Shown piece by piece: positions 7,204 through 14,688 of a stretch of 26,260 nt of DNA. Position 1 is the first letter of the stretch. Each line of letters opens with the position of its first letter. A model generated the notes under the pieces. The model was not told the DNA's origin and did not search any database. It worked only from the letters and a program-made list of their open reading frames with translations. This DNA is from JAUSEW01 sp964414015 (lineage in GTDB: Bacteria; Patescibacteriota; Microgenomatia; Levybacterales; UBA12049): contig CAYPUE010000009.1 in assembly GCA_964414015.1 (NCBI GenBank), forward strand, positions 1 to 26,260. Reading direction: 5' to 3'. The translations under genes and the position numbers were made by a program.

Positions 7204-8865
7204 ATGCCTACGGATTTTATTAAGAAGAGTCTTCGAATTTTGCTTTCCCGCCAAACAAATATTTTGTCTGCAGCGTTTGTAATTATGATAACTATTATTT
7301 TTTCCCAGCTCTTAGGACTAGTTCGCCAAAGATTACTTGTTAGTATTTTCGGAGCATCAGACACATTAGGAGTTTATCTTGCCTCATCACGTCTTCCGGA
7401 TTTTCTCTTCCAATTAACTATCGCAGGAGCCTTGTCATCGGCATTCATACCAATTTTCTCTAATTATCTGGAAAAAGGAAAAGAAAAAGATGCCTACAGG
7501 GTTGGGTCGACATTTCTTATGCTAAGTTCAGTTGTTTTTTTATTTTTGTCAATTATTCTTTTTATTTTTTCCAAAGACTTCTCGAAGCTTATGGCTCCTG
7601 GTTTTTCCCAAGAACAAATAGAGCTTATGGCAGGCCTTATGAGAATAATAATAGCAGGAGAGTTTTTATTTATAATTGGAAGCTTTTTGTCTGCAGTTCT
7701 TCAGTCTTACAATCATTTTTTCGTTCCAGGAATTGCCGCTGCACTTTATAATTTGGGAATTATCATTGGAATTATTTTATTGACACCAGCTTCAGGAATA
7801 TATTCTGCAGCATACGGAGTTGTCCTGGGTGCTTTTATTTTTATTTTAGTTCAGCTGCCGCAGATTAAAGCAGTAGGATTTTCTTTCATGCCATCCTTTT
7901 CTATAAAAACAAGCGGAGTTTTGGACATTTTTAAACTTATGTGGCCAAGAACAATTTCCATAGGAGTTTTTCAGTTGGGAACTATTGCTACAGTTACTCT
8001 TGTTTCCTTTCTGCAGTCGCCGGGAAGAAATTATGTAATCTTTGATTACGCGCAGACTTTGGCATTTGCTCCGGTTGTTCTTTTTGGTCAGGCTATAGCG
8101 CAAGCAGCTTTCCCAATCTTATCAAGAGAAAAAGATAAATTAGAAGATTTTAAGGTAACATTTTTAACCAGTTTCAATCAAATAATTTATCTAATACTGC
8201 CTATTTCGATTTTGTTTTTAGTCTTAAGAATTCCGGTTGTAAGACTAATATACGGAGCAGCGCAGTTTGACTGGCAGGCAACTGTACTTACAGGCAGAAC
8301 TCTGGCTTTTTTTAGTATTTCTCTTTTTGCTCAAGCCCTTGTTTATTTAGTCTCAAGAGGTTTTTACGCACTGCACGACACAAAAATTCCCCTTATCGTT
8401 GGAGCAGTTACGACAACCATTATGATTGGTTTAGGGGCGATGTTTACATTGGTATATAAACAGGGGATAGAAAGCATAGCGATTGCATACTCGATTGCCA
8501 GTATTATAAATTTTTTGGCGCTTTTTATAATTTTAGATATAAAAGTTAAGGGTTTCCAAAAGTTTGCTTTGGCAATGTCCTTAATGAAAATTTCCATAGC
8601 GACAGTTTTTATGGGAATAGCGCTTTATGTACCCATCAAACTTTTGGACCAATTAGTTTTCGATACTACAAAAACAATCAATCTTTTGTTGCTTACAGGA
8701 ATATCCAGCGTTATAGGTATCGGAATATATATTTTCCTGACGTGGCTTTTGAATGTAAAAGAAGCATTTACCTTTCTTTTAATTTTTAGAAAAATCGGAA
8801 ACTGGAAAGAAATTTTAGGAAAATCAGAAGAAGTTATAGACGGTACGCAAATAAATAAAATCTAA
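7204..8865 (+). CDS. murJ: Lipid II flippase MurJ (MviN family)
   Basis: 553-residue polytopic membrane protein, close to family length (about 510-550). The N-terminal part LSRQTNILSAAFVIMITIIFSQLLGLVRQRLLVSIFGASDTLGVYLASSRLPDFLFQLTIAGALSSAFIPIFS holds the typical MviN features: an Arg-rich loop, a D-x-x-x-x-A pattern, P-D at the end of helix 2, and G-A-L-S-S-A-F-I-P. About 14 hydrophobic segments can be counted. MurJ moves undecaprenyl-linked peptidoglycan precursor across the inner membrane. lepA begins 17 nt after its stop, so both are probably on one mRNA. Residues 530-553 form a charged cytoplasmic tail. Its presence indicates that this organism builds a peptidoglycan wall. Confidence 0.93.
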   Translation: MPTDFIKKSLRILLSRQTNILSAAFVIMITIIFSQLLGLVRQRLLVSIFGASDTLGVYLASSRLPDFLFQLTIAGALSSAFIPIFSNYLEKGKEKDAYRVGSTFLMLSSVVFLFLSIILFIFSKDFSKLMAPGFSQEQIELMAGLMRIIIAGEFLFIIGSFLSAVLQSYNHFFVPGIAAALYNLGIIIGIILLTPASGIYSAAYGVVLGAFIFILVQLPQIKAVGFSFMPSFSIKTSGVLDIFKLMWPRTISIGVFQLGTIATVTLVSFLQSPGRNYVIFDYAQTLAFAPVVLFGQAIAQAAFPILSREKDKLEDFKVTFLTSFNQIIYLILPISILFLVLRIPVVRLIYGAAQFDWQATVLTGRTLAFFSISLFAQALVYLVSRGFYALHDTKIPLIVGAVTTTIMIGLGAMFTLVYKQGIESIAIAYSIASIINFLALFIILDIKVKGFQKFALAMSLMKISIATVFMGIALYVPIKLLDQLVFDTTKTINLLLLTGISSVIGIGIYIFLTWLLNVKEAFTFLLIFRKIGNWKEILGKSEEVIDGTQINKI

Positions 8866-8882
8866 TCTTCAAACAAATAGAT

Positions 8883-10607
8883 ATGGATTCAAAAAACATT
8901 CGTAATTTTGCCATCATTGCCCATGTGGATCATGGCAAGTCAACTCTTGCAGACAGATTTTTGGAGATTACAAAGACTATCTCCAAAGAAAAAATGCGGG
9001 AACAGTTTTTGGATCAAAATCCAATTAGCAGAGAACGGGGCATTACTATTAAGCTTGCTCCTGTTCGCATGAACTATACGTTAAACGCTAATAACTATAC
9101 GCTGAATTTAATTGACACTCCGGGACATGTGGATTTTTCTTATGAAGTATCCCGTACTTTGGCTGCATGCGAAGGAGCAATACTGCTTATTGATGCTACA
9201 CAAGGGATTCAAGCGCAGACTGTAGCTCATTTAAATTCCGCAAGAGAAGAGAGATTAACCATAATTCCGGTTATAAATAAAATAGATTTAGATATTGCAA
9301 AACCCGAAGAAGTAGCAGCTGCATTGGTCGAGAAATTTGGATTTAAAAAAGAGGAAATAATTTATATTTCCGCAAAAACAGGCAAAAACGTGGAAACGCT
9401 TCTTCAGGCTATAATTGCCAGAATTCCTGCACCGAAAGGATTAGATTTTCCTTTGAAAGCTCTAATTTTCGATGCCTTTTATGATGAGTACAAAGGCGTA
9501 ATTGTTTATGTAAAGATAAAGGATGGAAAAATTAAAAAAAATGATAGGATAAAATTTCTTCAAAGTAGCGCAGACGGAGAAGTTACGGAGGTGGGAGTTT
9601 TCTCTCCGTTTCTTACAGCCAAAAATGAACTAACAACAGGAGAAATAGGATATGTTATTACAGGAATTAAAGATATTCGGCTTGCTCGCGTTGGAGACAC
9701 TATAGCGCTTAAGAATTATGAAACTTTACCATTGCCCGGCTACAAGCAATCAAAACCTTTAGTTTTCTTCGGCGTGTATCCGAAAGGTTCAAATGAATTA
9801 GTCCATCTTAAAGAGTCTCTTAATGCGCTGGCATTAAACGATACATCTTTGACAATTGCAGAAGAACACTCGGCTTTTTTAGGATCAGGTTTCAGAGTGG
9901 GATTTTTGGGGCTGCTGCATGCGGAAATAATCAAGGAAAGATTAAAAAAGGAAAAAGAAATTGATGCAATTTTCACAACGCCATCAGTCTTATACAGGAA
10001 AGAAGGAGAAGCAATGCTCGAACCATACATAAGATTAACGGTGTATTCGCCAAATGAATATGTAGGACAAATAATGACTGTATGTCAAAATAAAAAGGGA
10101 GAACTTTTAGATATGTCTTATCAAGGAAATGATGTTATTTTTACCTATAATATGCCGTACAGTATGCTTATCCGCGGACTTTCGTCAGAGATTAAAACCG
10201 CATCATCGGGATTTGCCAGCATAGATTACGCGCTCACAGATTATAGAAAGGCAGATCTTGTCAATCTTGAGATTCGAGTCAATGATGTCCCAATAGATGT
10301 TTTATCGGAATTTGTGTATCAAGATGAAATAAATACTGAAGCCAGGAAAAAGGTAGAGAAATTAAAAAATTCATTGCCAAAGCAGCAATTTAGGCAGATT
10401 ATTCAAGCAGTTGCCGACTCAAGAATATTGGCAAAAGAAGAGATAGCGCCTTTTAGAAAAGACGTTTTGGCCAAGATGTCCGGAGGAGACAGAAGACGTA
10501 AAGATAAACTTTTGGATAAGCAAAAGAAAGGCAAAAAGCGTTTGATGTCGCAAGCAAAAGTTGCCATTCCGCAGGAAGCATTGCTTTCGTTAATAGGGAA
10601 TAGTTGA
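8883..10607 (+). CDS. lepA: Elongation factor 4 (LepA), ribosome-associated GTPase
   Basis: 574 residues, near the usual 595-600. G1 is AHVDHGKST (13-21), the switch I/G2 region has SRERGIT, G3 is DTPGHVDF (from Asp78) and G4 is NKID (132-135). The EF-G-like domains III and V and the LepA-specific C-terminal domain follow, ending with FRKDVLAKMSGGDRRRKDKLLDKQKKGKKR and PQEALLSL, diagnostic for LepA rather than EF-G. LepA acts on translating or assembling ribosomes at the membrane. In place of the usual L-D-x-M-x-x-E-R-E-R-G-I-T before G2 this protein has LDQNPISRERGIT, a modest deviation. It follows murJ by 17 nt with no visible Shine-Dalgarno, and converges with the next gene with 13 bp between stops. 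Confidence 0.95.
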   Translation: MDSKNIRNFAIIAHVDHGKSTLADRFLEITKTISKEKMREQFLDQNPISRERGITIKLAPVRMNYTLNANNYTLNLIDTPGHVDFSYEVSRTLAACEGAILLIDATQGIQAQTVAHLNSAREERLTIIPVINKIDLDIAKPEEVAAALVEKFGFKKEEIIYISAKTGKNVETLLQAIIARIPAPKGLDFPLKALIFDAFYDEYKGVIVYVKIKDGKIKKNDRIKFLQSSADGEVTEVGVFSPFLTAKNELTTGEIGYVITGIKDIRLARVGDTIALKNYETLPLPGYKQSKPLVFFGVYPKGSNELVHLKESLNALALNDTSLTIAEEHSAFLGSGFRVGFLGLLHAEIIKERLKKEKEIDAIFTTPSVLYRKEGEAMLEPYIRLTVYSPNEYVGQIMTVCQNKKGELLDMSYQGNDVIFTYNMPYSMLIRGLSSEIKTASSGFASIDYALTDYRKADLVNLEIRVNDVPIDVLSEFVYQDEINTEARKKVEKLKNSLPKQQFRQIIQAVADSRILAKEEIAPFRKDVLAKMSGGDRRRKDKLLDKQKKGKKRLMSQAKVAIPQEALLSLIGNS

Positions 10608-10620
10608 AAATCTTTAGAGT

Positions 10621-11826
10621 TTAAAGTGCAAAAAGTAAAATTGCTCCGATAATCGATAAGATTCCTCCTACTGCCCCAATTTTTAGAAATTTTTCTGAAG
10701 GTCCAGGAGCTGCTATTGGGGAAACTCTAGGAGTAGGAGTTAATATTTGTCCAACAATAAGAGTTGGGGCTGGAGTAAGTCCGGCGGAAATAATTGCGCC
10801 CGGAGTGCTACCTGCTACTGGAGCGCCGGTTACAATGGCTCCGGCAGCAGTTTTCACAGTAACAGTTTGAGTGCAGCTGGTCGGACTATTCGTTGCACCA
10901 CTGTTGTCCGTAAGTATTGCCGAAGCAGTAAAAGTTCCTGCATTGTAGTATGTATGAAATGTTTGTACGCTAACAGAACTTGATCCAATGCTTCCTCCGG
11001 AAGTTACATCTTGCATCGGACCGTCTCCGAAATTAAAACTAACTTTAGAAATGGTTCCGTTAGTATCTCTTCCGTTGGCAGTAAAATTTAAAGAGAAAGG
11101 AACATTGCCCGTTGCTGTACGATCTACATTTAAACTATCACAAACCGGAGGAGGGTTAGTCGCTCCAGGAGTAGCAGCGCCGGGCTGGGATGTTGGAGTT
11201 GGTGTTAGCAATGCGGTCGAAGCTATCTCGATAGCAGCAGGGAAAGAACTTATAGCCCCTGTACTAGAATCTACAGCTAAAACATTTTCACTTGGCTGAT
11301 CGGTTGACGTTACAGAAAAAGCTTGGCTATCATTCGCAAAACTTATTTTTGTTGATCCAGCTTTTAATGGAGTAAATGCGACGTAAGCGACTGTAATAGG
11401 TGATGATATTTTTGCAGTTGCTGCCGTTATCGATATAGAAATAGATATATTATTGCCGCCAAGTATTGGACCATCAACTGTTTGCAAATTAGGGTTTCCT
11501 TTATCATGGCAAATACTATCTTGCGGATTTGAACATACAGAACCGGCAGGAGCTTCCTTAAGGAAAGCAGGATCGTAATTTATGCTTAATTTCAAGAAAG
11601 AAAGTTGATTAACCCCTTTAGGATCAACATTAATTTTAAAAACCAATGGGACAGAGGAATTAGCTGATACAGAAGATGGATCGAAAGAAAGAACTGTAGC
11701 TGCAGCTGCTTTGCTTCTTAATTCCTGCTGTTTTTGTACTATATAAACAGTTAAAGGAATGGCAACAAGAATGATGATGATAAACATCAGAAGAATTACC
11801 TTCCTGACTAAGGATAAAGAAGTCAT
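10621..11826 (-). CDS. Membrane-anchored surface protein with cohesin-like and PKD domains
   Basis: 401 residues. Seen in order: one N-terminal membrane helix (about 8-30) followed by QKQQELRSKAAAATVLSFDP; a cohesin-like beta sandwich (about 42-195, with LSINYDPAFLKEA and PITVAYVAFTPLKAGSTKISF); a Thr/Pro spacer; a PKD-like domain (about 228-325, with KVSFNFGDG and FHTYYNAGTFTASAILTDNSG); a Thr/Pro/Ala stalk; and a C-terminal membrane helix (about 378-400). Cohesins bind dockerin modules, but no dockerin protein is visible here. The helix/RSKAAA/cohesin start is a pattern I associate with Microgenomates. It has its own TTGACA-N17-TACGAT promoter and diverges from groES. Confidence 0.78.
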   Translation of the reverse strand: MTSLSLVRKVILLMFIIIILVAIPLTVYIVQKQQELRSKAAAATVLSFDPSSVSANSSVPLVFKINVDPKGVNQLSFLKLSINYDPAFLKEAPAGSVCSNPQDSICHDKGNPNLQTVDGPILGGNNISISISITAATAKISSPITVAYVAFTPLKAGSTKISFANDSQAFSVTSTDQPSENVLAVDSSTGAISSFPAAIEIASTALLTPTPTSQPGAATPGATNPPPVCDSLNVDRTATGNVPFSLNFTANGRDTNGTISKVSFNFGDGPMQDVTSGGSIGSSSVSVQTFHTYYNAGTFTASAILTDNSGATNSPTSCTQTVTVKTAAGAIVTGAPVAGSTPGAIISAGLTPAPTLIVGQILTPTPRVSPIAAPGPSEKFLKIGAVGGILSIIGAILLFAL

Positions 11827-11846
11827 AAATTAATTAATCTGAATTT

Positions 11847-11875
11847 ATCGTATAGGAGAAACAAGTTTATGTCAA
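11847..11875 (-). promoter_or_regulatory. Promoter of the cohesin/PKD surface protein gene
   Basis: On the minus strand TTGACA (11875-11870), 17 bp, TACGAT (11852-11847). The expected start near 11840 gives a leader of about 14 nt with no Shine-Dalgarno before the ATG at 11826. Confidence 0.75.
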
Positions 11876-11896
11876 CTCTTTTTAGACTATAGGTTA

Positions 11897-11925
11897 TTGA
11901 CACTGTTTTGGTTTTGTTGTATAAA
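11897..11925 (+). promoter_or_regulatory. groES-groEL promoter
   Basis: TTGACA (11897-11902), 17 bp, TATAAA (11920-11925): close to the sigma-70 consensus. Transcription should start about 11932, leaving a leader of roughly 47 nt. No CIRCE element (TTAGCACTC-N9-GAGTGCTAA) is present. Confidence 0.82.
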
Positions 11926-11931
11926 TTATCA

Positions 11932-11957
11932 GTCACTTTCAACGAGTGATATTTTTT
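11932..11957 (+). promoter_or_regulatory. Short hairpin plus T-run at the 5' end of the groES leader
   Basis: TCACT (11933-11937) pairs with AGTGA (11945-11949) across a 7-nt loop, extendable by one G-T pair, followed by six T residues (11952-11957). It sits almost exactly at the predicted mRNA 5' end. It could be a stabilising stem, an operator or a weak attenuator. The stem is short, so confidence is low. Confidence 0.35.
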
Positions 11958-11978
11958 ACTCCAAGATTTAAGATTACA

Positions 11979-12278
11979 ATGACAAAAACATCAAGTATAA
12001 AACCATTATTTGACAACGTATTGATAAAACCGCTTGAAGCAGAGCAAAAAACTGCAAGCGGAATTCTTCTTCCAGATACAGCTAAAGAAAAACCTCAAAT
12101 AGGAGAAATTATGGCAGTTGGGCAGGGAAGAAAAGACGATAACGGTAAAATTATTCCTATAAGTGTTAAAGTTGGGCAAAAAGTTATGTATAAAAAATGG
12201 GGAGGAAACGAAGTGAAAGTTGGAACAGAAGAGTGGTTATTGGTAGAAGAAAAAGATATATTGGCTATCGTTGGCTAA
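11979..12278 (+). CDS. groES: Co-chaperonin GroES
   Basis: 99 residues. KPLFDNVLIKPLEAEQKTASGILLPDTAKEKPQIGEIMAVGQG contains the usual GroES start (P-L-x-D-x-V-L-I-K-P) and the mobile loop (EQKTASGILLP) that binds GroEL. GQKVMYKKWGGNEVKVGTEEWLLVEEKDILAIVG is the typical second half. An in-frame GTG at 11946 would add 11 residues that do not fit the family; the ATG at 11979 gives the standard length and is preferred. No Shine-Dalgarno is visible. groEL follows after 98 nt on the same strand, under the TTGACA/TATAAA promoter upstream. Confidence 0.95.
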   Translation: MTKTSSIKPLFDNVLIKPLEAEQKTASGILLPDTAKEKPQIGEIMAVGQGRKDDNGKIIPISVKVGQKVMYKKWGGNEVKVGTEEWLLVEEKDILAIVG

Positions 12279-12282
12279 AATC

Positions 12283-12372
12283 CTAAACTCTAAGCGCTAA
12301 ATACTAAATAAATTATAATAAATAAAATTCAAAATCGTTTAGAATTTAGAAATTAAATATTAGAAATTTAAA
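12283..12372 (+). repeat. Two 7-bp-period repeat blocks in the groES-groEL spacer
   Basis: Left block: CTAAACT, CTAAGCG, CTAAATA, CTAAATA (12283-12310). Right block: TTTAGAA, TTTAGAA, ATTAAAT, ATTAGAA, ATTTAAA (12338-12372). The right-hand unit TTTAGAA is the complement of TTCTAAA, close to the left-hand unit, so the blocks are in opposite orientation and could form an imperfect stem. The array ends 4 nt before the groEL ATG. Confidence 0.75.
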
Positions 12373-12376
12373 GTTT

Positions 12377-14005
12377 ATGGCAAAACAGATAAAATTTTCA
12401 GAAGAAGCAAGACAGTCTTTACTAAAAGGAGTGAATGTATTGGCTAAGGCTGTTGTTACTACGCTTGGGCCTAAAGGCAGAAATATAGCTTTGGATAAAA
12501 AATGGGGAGCGCCAAATATTGTTCATGACGGAGTAACGGTTGCCAAAGAAATAGAGCTTGAAGATCCGTTTGAAAACATGGGCGCTCAATTAGTGAAAGA
12601 AGCAGCTTCTAAAACTAATGATGTTGCCGGAGATGGTACCACTACGGCAACGCTTCTTGCTCAATCCATTATCAATACAGGTTTAAAAAATATTACTGCC
12701 GGAGCTAATCCGATGATTGTTAAAACAGGAATTGAAAAAGCAGTAGACGTGGTTATAAAAGAAATAGGAAAAATGGCTAAAGCAGTTAAGGAGGTTGATG
12801 TAGCAAAAGTTGCTACTATTTCCGCACAAGACCAAAAAATTGGTTCTCTTATTGCCGAAGCATTAGCAAAAGTAGGTAAAGATGGGGTTGTAACAGTTGA
12901 GGAAGGAAAAGGGCTTGAACTATCTATAGACTACAAAGAGGGGATGGAATTTGATAAAGGATATGCTTCACCCTATTTTGTTACCAATTCGGATAAGATG
13001 GAGGCAGAAATTGAGGACCCATATATTCTGATTACAGATAAGAAAATTTCTGCTCTTAATGATCTTTTACCCTTTCTTGAGAATTTAGTTAAGGTTTCCA
13101 AAAACTTAGTTATTATTGCAGACGAAATAGAAGGTGAAGCTTTAGCAACATTGGTTGTTAATAAATTAAGAGGAACTTTCAATACTTTGGCAATCAAAGC
13201 TCCGGGTTTTGGCGACAGAAGAAAAGAAATGCTTGAGGATATTGCAATTTTAACAGGCGGAACAGTTATTTCCGAAGATACCGGTCGTAAATTTGACAGC
13301 GTAACAATTGAAGATTGCGGCAGAGCAGACAAAGTCTGGGCAGATAAAGAAAATGCAAGAATAATTGGAGGCAAGGGGGATCAAGCGGCAATCAAAGCAA
13401 GAATAGCTTCGATAAAGCGATCCGTAAATGAATCAACTTCTGATTTCGATAAAGAAAAACTTCAAGAAAGATTAGCAAAATTAGCAGGAGGAGTAGCAGT
13501 TATCAATGTCGGCGCTGCAACAGAAGTTGAAATGAAGGATAGAAAGGAACGAGTTAATGATGCGGTTGCGGCAACTAAGGCGGCTTTGGAAGAAGGTATT
13601 GTTCCGGGAGGAGGGGTGACACTTCTTCGTGCAAGAAAGAGCCTCTTAAAACTTAAAGAAGGCTTATCTTTGGGCGATGAAAAGATCGGAGTTGACATAA
13701 TTTATAGTGCATTAGCAGAACCTATCAGATGGATTTCCAAAAATTCAGGTGTTGATGAAGGATGGGTTATGAGGAAAGTTGAAGAATCAAAAGTAAATGA
13801 CTATGGATTTAATGTAATGACTATGGATTTTGGTTCAATGTTGGATTTTGGTATTGTCGATCCTGCTAAAGTGACAAGATCAGCAGTGCAGAATGCGGCA
13901 AGTATAGGAATGATGGTTTTAACTACAGAAGCTTTAATTACGGATATCCCAGAGAAAAAAGAGCCAATGCCGGGAATGCCTCCAGGAGGAATGGGAGAGT
14001 ACTAA
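12377..14005 (+). CDS. groEL: Chaperonin GroEL (60 kDa)
   Basis: 542 residues, normal length (548 in E. coli). The ATP site DVAGDGTTTATLLAQ has Asp86, the equivalent of E. coli Asp87. TLGPKGRNIALDKKWGAPNIVHDGVTVAKEIELEDPFENMGAQLVKE is the equatorial domain start, KAPGFGDRRKEMLEDIAILTGG lies in the apical domain, and VEEGIVPGGGVTLLRA-like (ALEEGIVPGGGVTLLRA) is the return to the equatorial domain. The tail MPGMPPGGMGEY is the Gly/Met-rich end that projects into the folding cavity. It folds proteins together with GroES from the gene just upstream. No Shine-Dalgarno precedes the ATG; the AT-rich 7-bp repeat block runs almost up to it. A strong terminator follows 41 nt after the stop. Confidence 0.97.
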   Translation: MAKQIKFSEEARQSLLKGVNVLAKAVVTTLGPKGRNIALDKKWGAPNIVHDGVTVAKEIELEDPFENMGAQLVKEAASKTNDVAGDGTTTATLLAQSIINTGLKNITAGANPMIVKTGIEKAVDVVIKEIGKMAKAVKEVDVAKVATISAQDQKIGSLIAEALAKVGKDGVVTVEEGKGLELSIDYKEGMEFDKGYASPYFVTNSDKMEAEIEDPYILITDKKISALNDLLPFLENLVKVSKNLVIIADEIEGEALATLVVNKLRGTFNTLAIKAPGFGDRRKEMLEDIAILTGGTVISEDTGRKFDSVTIEDCGRADKVWADKENARIIGGKGDQAAIKARIASIKRSVNESTSDFDKEKLQERLAKLAGGVAVINVGAATEVEMKDRKERVNDAVAATKAALEEGIVPGGGVTLLRARKSLLKLKEGLSLGDEKIGVDIIYSALAEPIRWISKNSGVDEGWVMRKVEESKVNDYGFNVMTMDFGSMLDFGIVDPAKVTRSAVQNAASIGMMVLTTEALITDIPEKKEPMPGMPPGGMGEY

Positions 14006-14009
14006 AATA

Positions 14010-14044
14010 AATTCTAAATAAAAAGTAAAAAATTAAAAATTATT
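14010..14044 (+). repeat. AT-rich 7-bp-period block downstream of groEL
   Basis: Five consecutive 7-mers beginning A-(A/G)-T: AATTCTA, AATAAAA, AGTAAAA, AATTAAA, AATTATT. The period is the same as in the groES-groEL spacer, but the low complexity makes chance a real alternative. Confidence 0.4.
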
Positions 14045-14045
14045 A

Positions 14046-14068
14046 GACCCCGCTTAGCGGGGTTTTTA
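14046..14068 (+). terminator. Rho-independent terminator of groES-groEL
   Basis: ACCCCGC (14047-14053), loop TTA, GCGGGGT (14057-14063), then a T-run to 14067. A 7-bp GC-rich stem with a 3-nt loop and U-tract is a strong intrinsic terminator. Confidence 0.95.
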
Positions 14069-14071
14069 TTA

Positions 14072-14077
14072 TATAAT
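14072..14077 (+). promoter_or_regulatory. Possible -10 box (TATAAT) before the assembly gap
   Basis: A perfect TATAAT lies just after the groEL terminator and upstream of the truncated PEGA-SH3 gene. There is no good -35, because the terminator occupies that position. The distance to the start codon is unknown because of the N run. Confidence 0.3.
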
Positions 14078-14095
14078 AATACTACTTTAGAGATT

Positions 14096-14195
14096 NNNNN
14101 NNNNNNNNNNNNNNNNNNNNNNNNNNNNNNNNNNNNNNNNNNNNNNNNNNNNNNNNNNNNNNNNNNNNNNNNNNNNNNNNNNNNNNNNNNNNNNN
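14096..14195. other. Assembly gap (100 N)
   Basis: Exactly 100 N residues, the usual placeholder for a scaffold gap of unknown size. It removes the 5' end of the following gene and possibly other genes. Confidence 0.98.
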
Positions 14196-14196
14196 C

Positions 14197-14685
14197 CCTC
14201 TTGAAAATAAAAACTCAATGGAGCTTTCCATAATCTCATTTCCCGATAAGTCAGATGTATTTTTGGACAATAATATCGTTGGCAGTACTCCGCTTCTGTT
14301 GAAAGATATAACCCAGTCAGACCATGACTTAATTCTTAAAAAAGATGGATATAAAGATAAAGAAATTAAAATTAGAACAGCATTGGGATATAAGCTTAAT
14401 GTCTTAGCCTCTCTTAGTATAAATTTAGTAGTTCCTGCATCCACTACGTCAAGTCCGTCCGCAACGCTTTCACCGGCTGTTGCTATTCAAAAAGTAGTTA
14501 TTCTGCAGACCCCAACAGGAGATTTAAATGTTAGAGAAAGCGGATCTTTAAATTCACCAAAGATTAGTAAAGTTTATCCTGGGGACAGTTTTGATCTTCT
14601 TGACGAAAAAGATAACTGGTTTGAAATAAAATTACCAAATGGGAAAACAGGCTGGATTAGTGCTATATATGCTAAAAAAGAATAA
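14197..14685 (+). CDS. PEGA-domain and SH3b-domain protein, 5' end lost in the gap
   Basis: The frame is open from the gap (14197, PLENKNS...) through an internal ATG at 14218 to the TAA at 14685, so the true start lies in or beyond the N run. About 162 residues remain. A PEGA domain comes first (ISFPDKSDVFLDNNIVGSTPLLLKDI to ILKKDGYKDKEIKI), then a Ser/Thr/Pro linker (PASTTSSPSATLSPA), then a bacterial SH3 domain (GDLNVRESGSLNSPKISKVYPGD to WFEIKLPNGKTGWISAIYA). Bacterial SH3 domains commonly bind cell-wall peptides, and PEGA domains are common in surface lipoproteins. An N-terminal signal or membrane anchor would be expected in the missing part. It converges with the UbiA-family gene, 3 bp between stops. 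Confidence 0.82.
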   Translation, partial: PLENKNSMELSIISFPDKSDVFLDNNIVGSTPLLLKDITQSDHDLILKKDGYKDKEIKIRTALGYKLNVLASLSINLVVPASTTSSPSATLSPAVAIQKVVILQTPTGDLNVRESGSLNSPKISKVYPGDSFDLLDEKDNWFEIKLPNGKTGWISAIYAKKE

Positions 14686-14688
14686 CAA

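Noticed and set aside
11931..11950. CIRCE operator in front of groES
   Set aside because: GAGTG and CACT halves are present, but arms are too short and the spacing is 5-7 instead of 9.
11946..11978. GTG start for groES
   Set aside because: It adds 11 residues not found in GroES and falls in the leader hairpin; the ATG at 11979 gives the standard length.
3039..12372. CRISPR array
   Set aside because: The repeats are 7 bp, directly adjacent and without spacers; no cas genes are present.
12973..13374. 133-codon minus-strand open frame inside groEL
   Set aside because: It is antisense to a highly conserved gene and has no recognisable protein features; the other minus-strand frames in groEL, lepA and mgtA are similar.
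14082..14444. Minus-strand open frame spanning the N run
   Set aside because: It runs through unknown bases and is antisense to the PEGA-SH3 gene.
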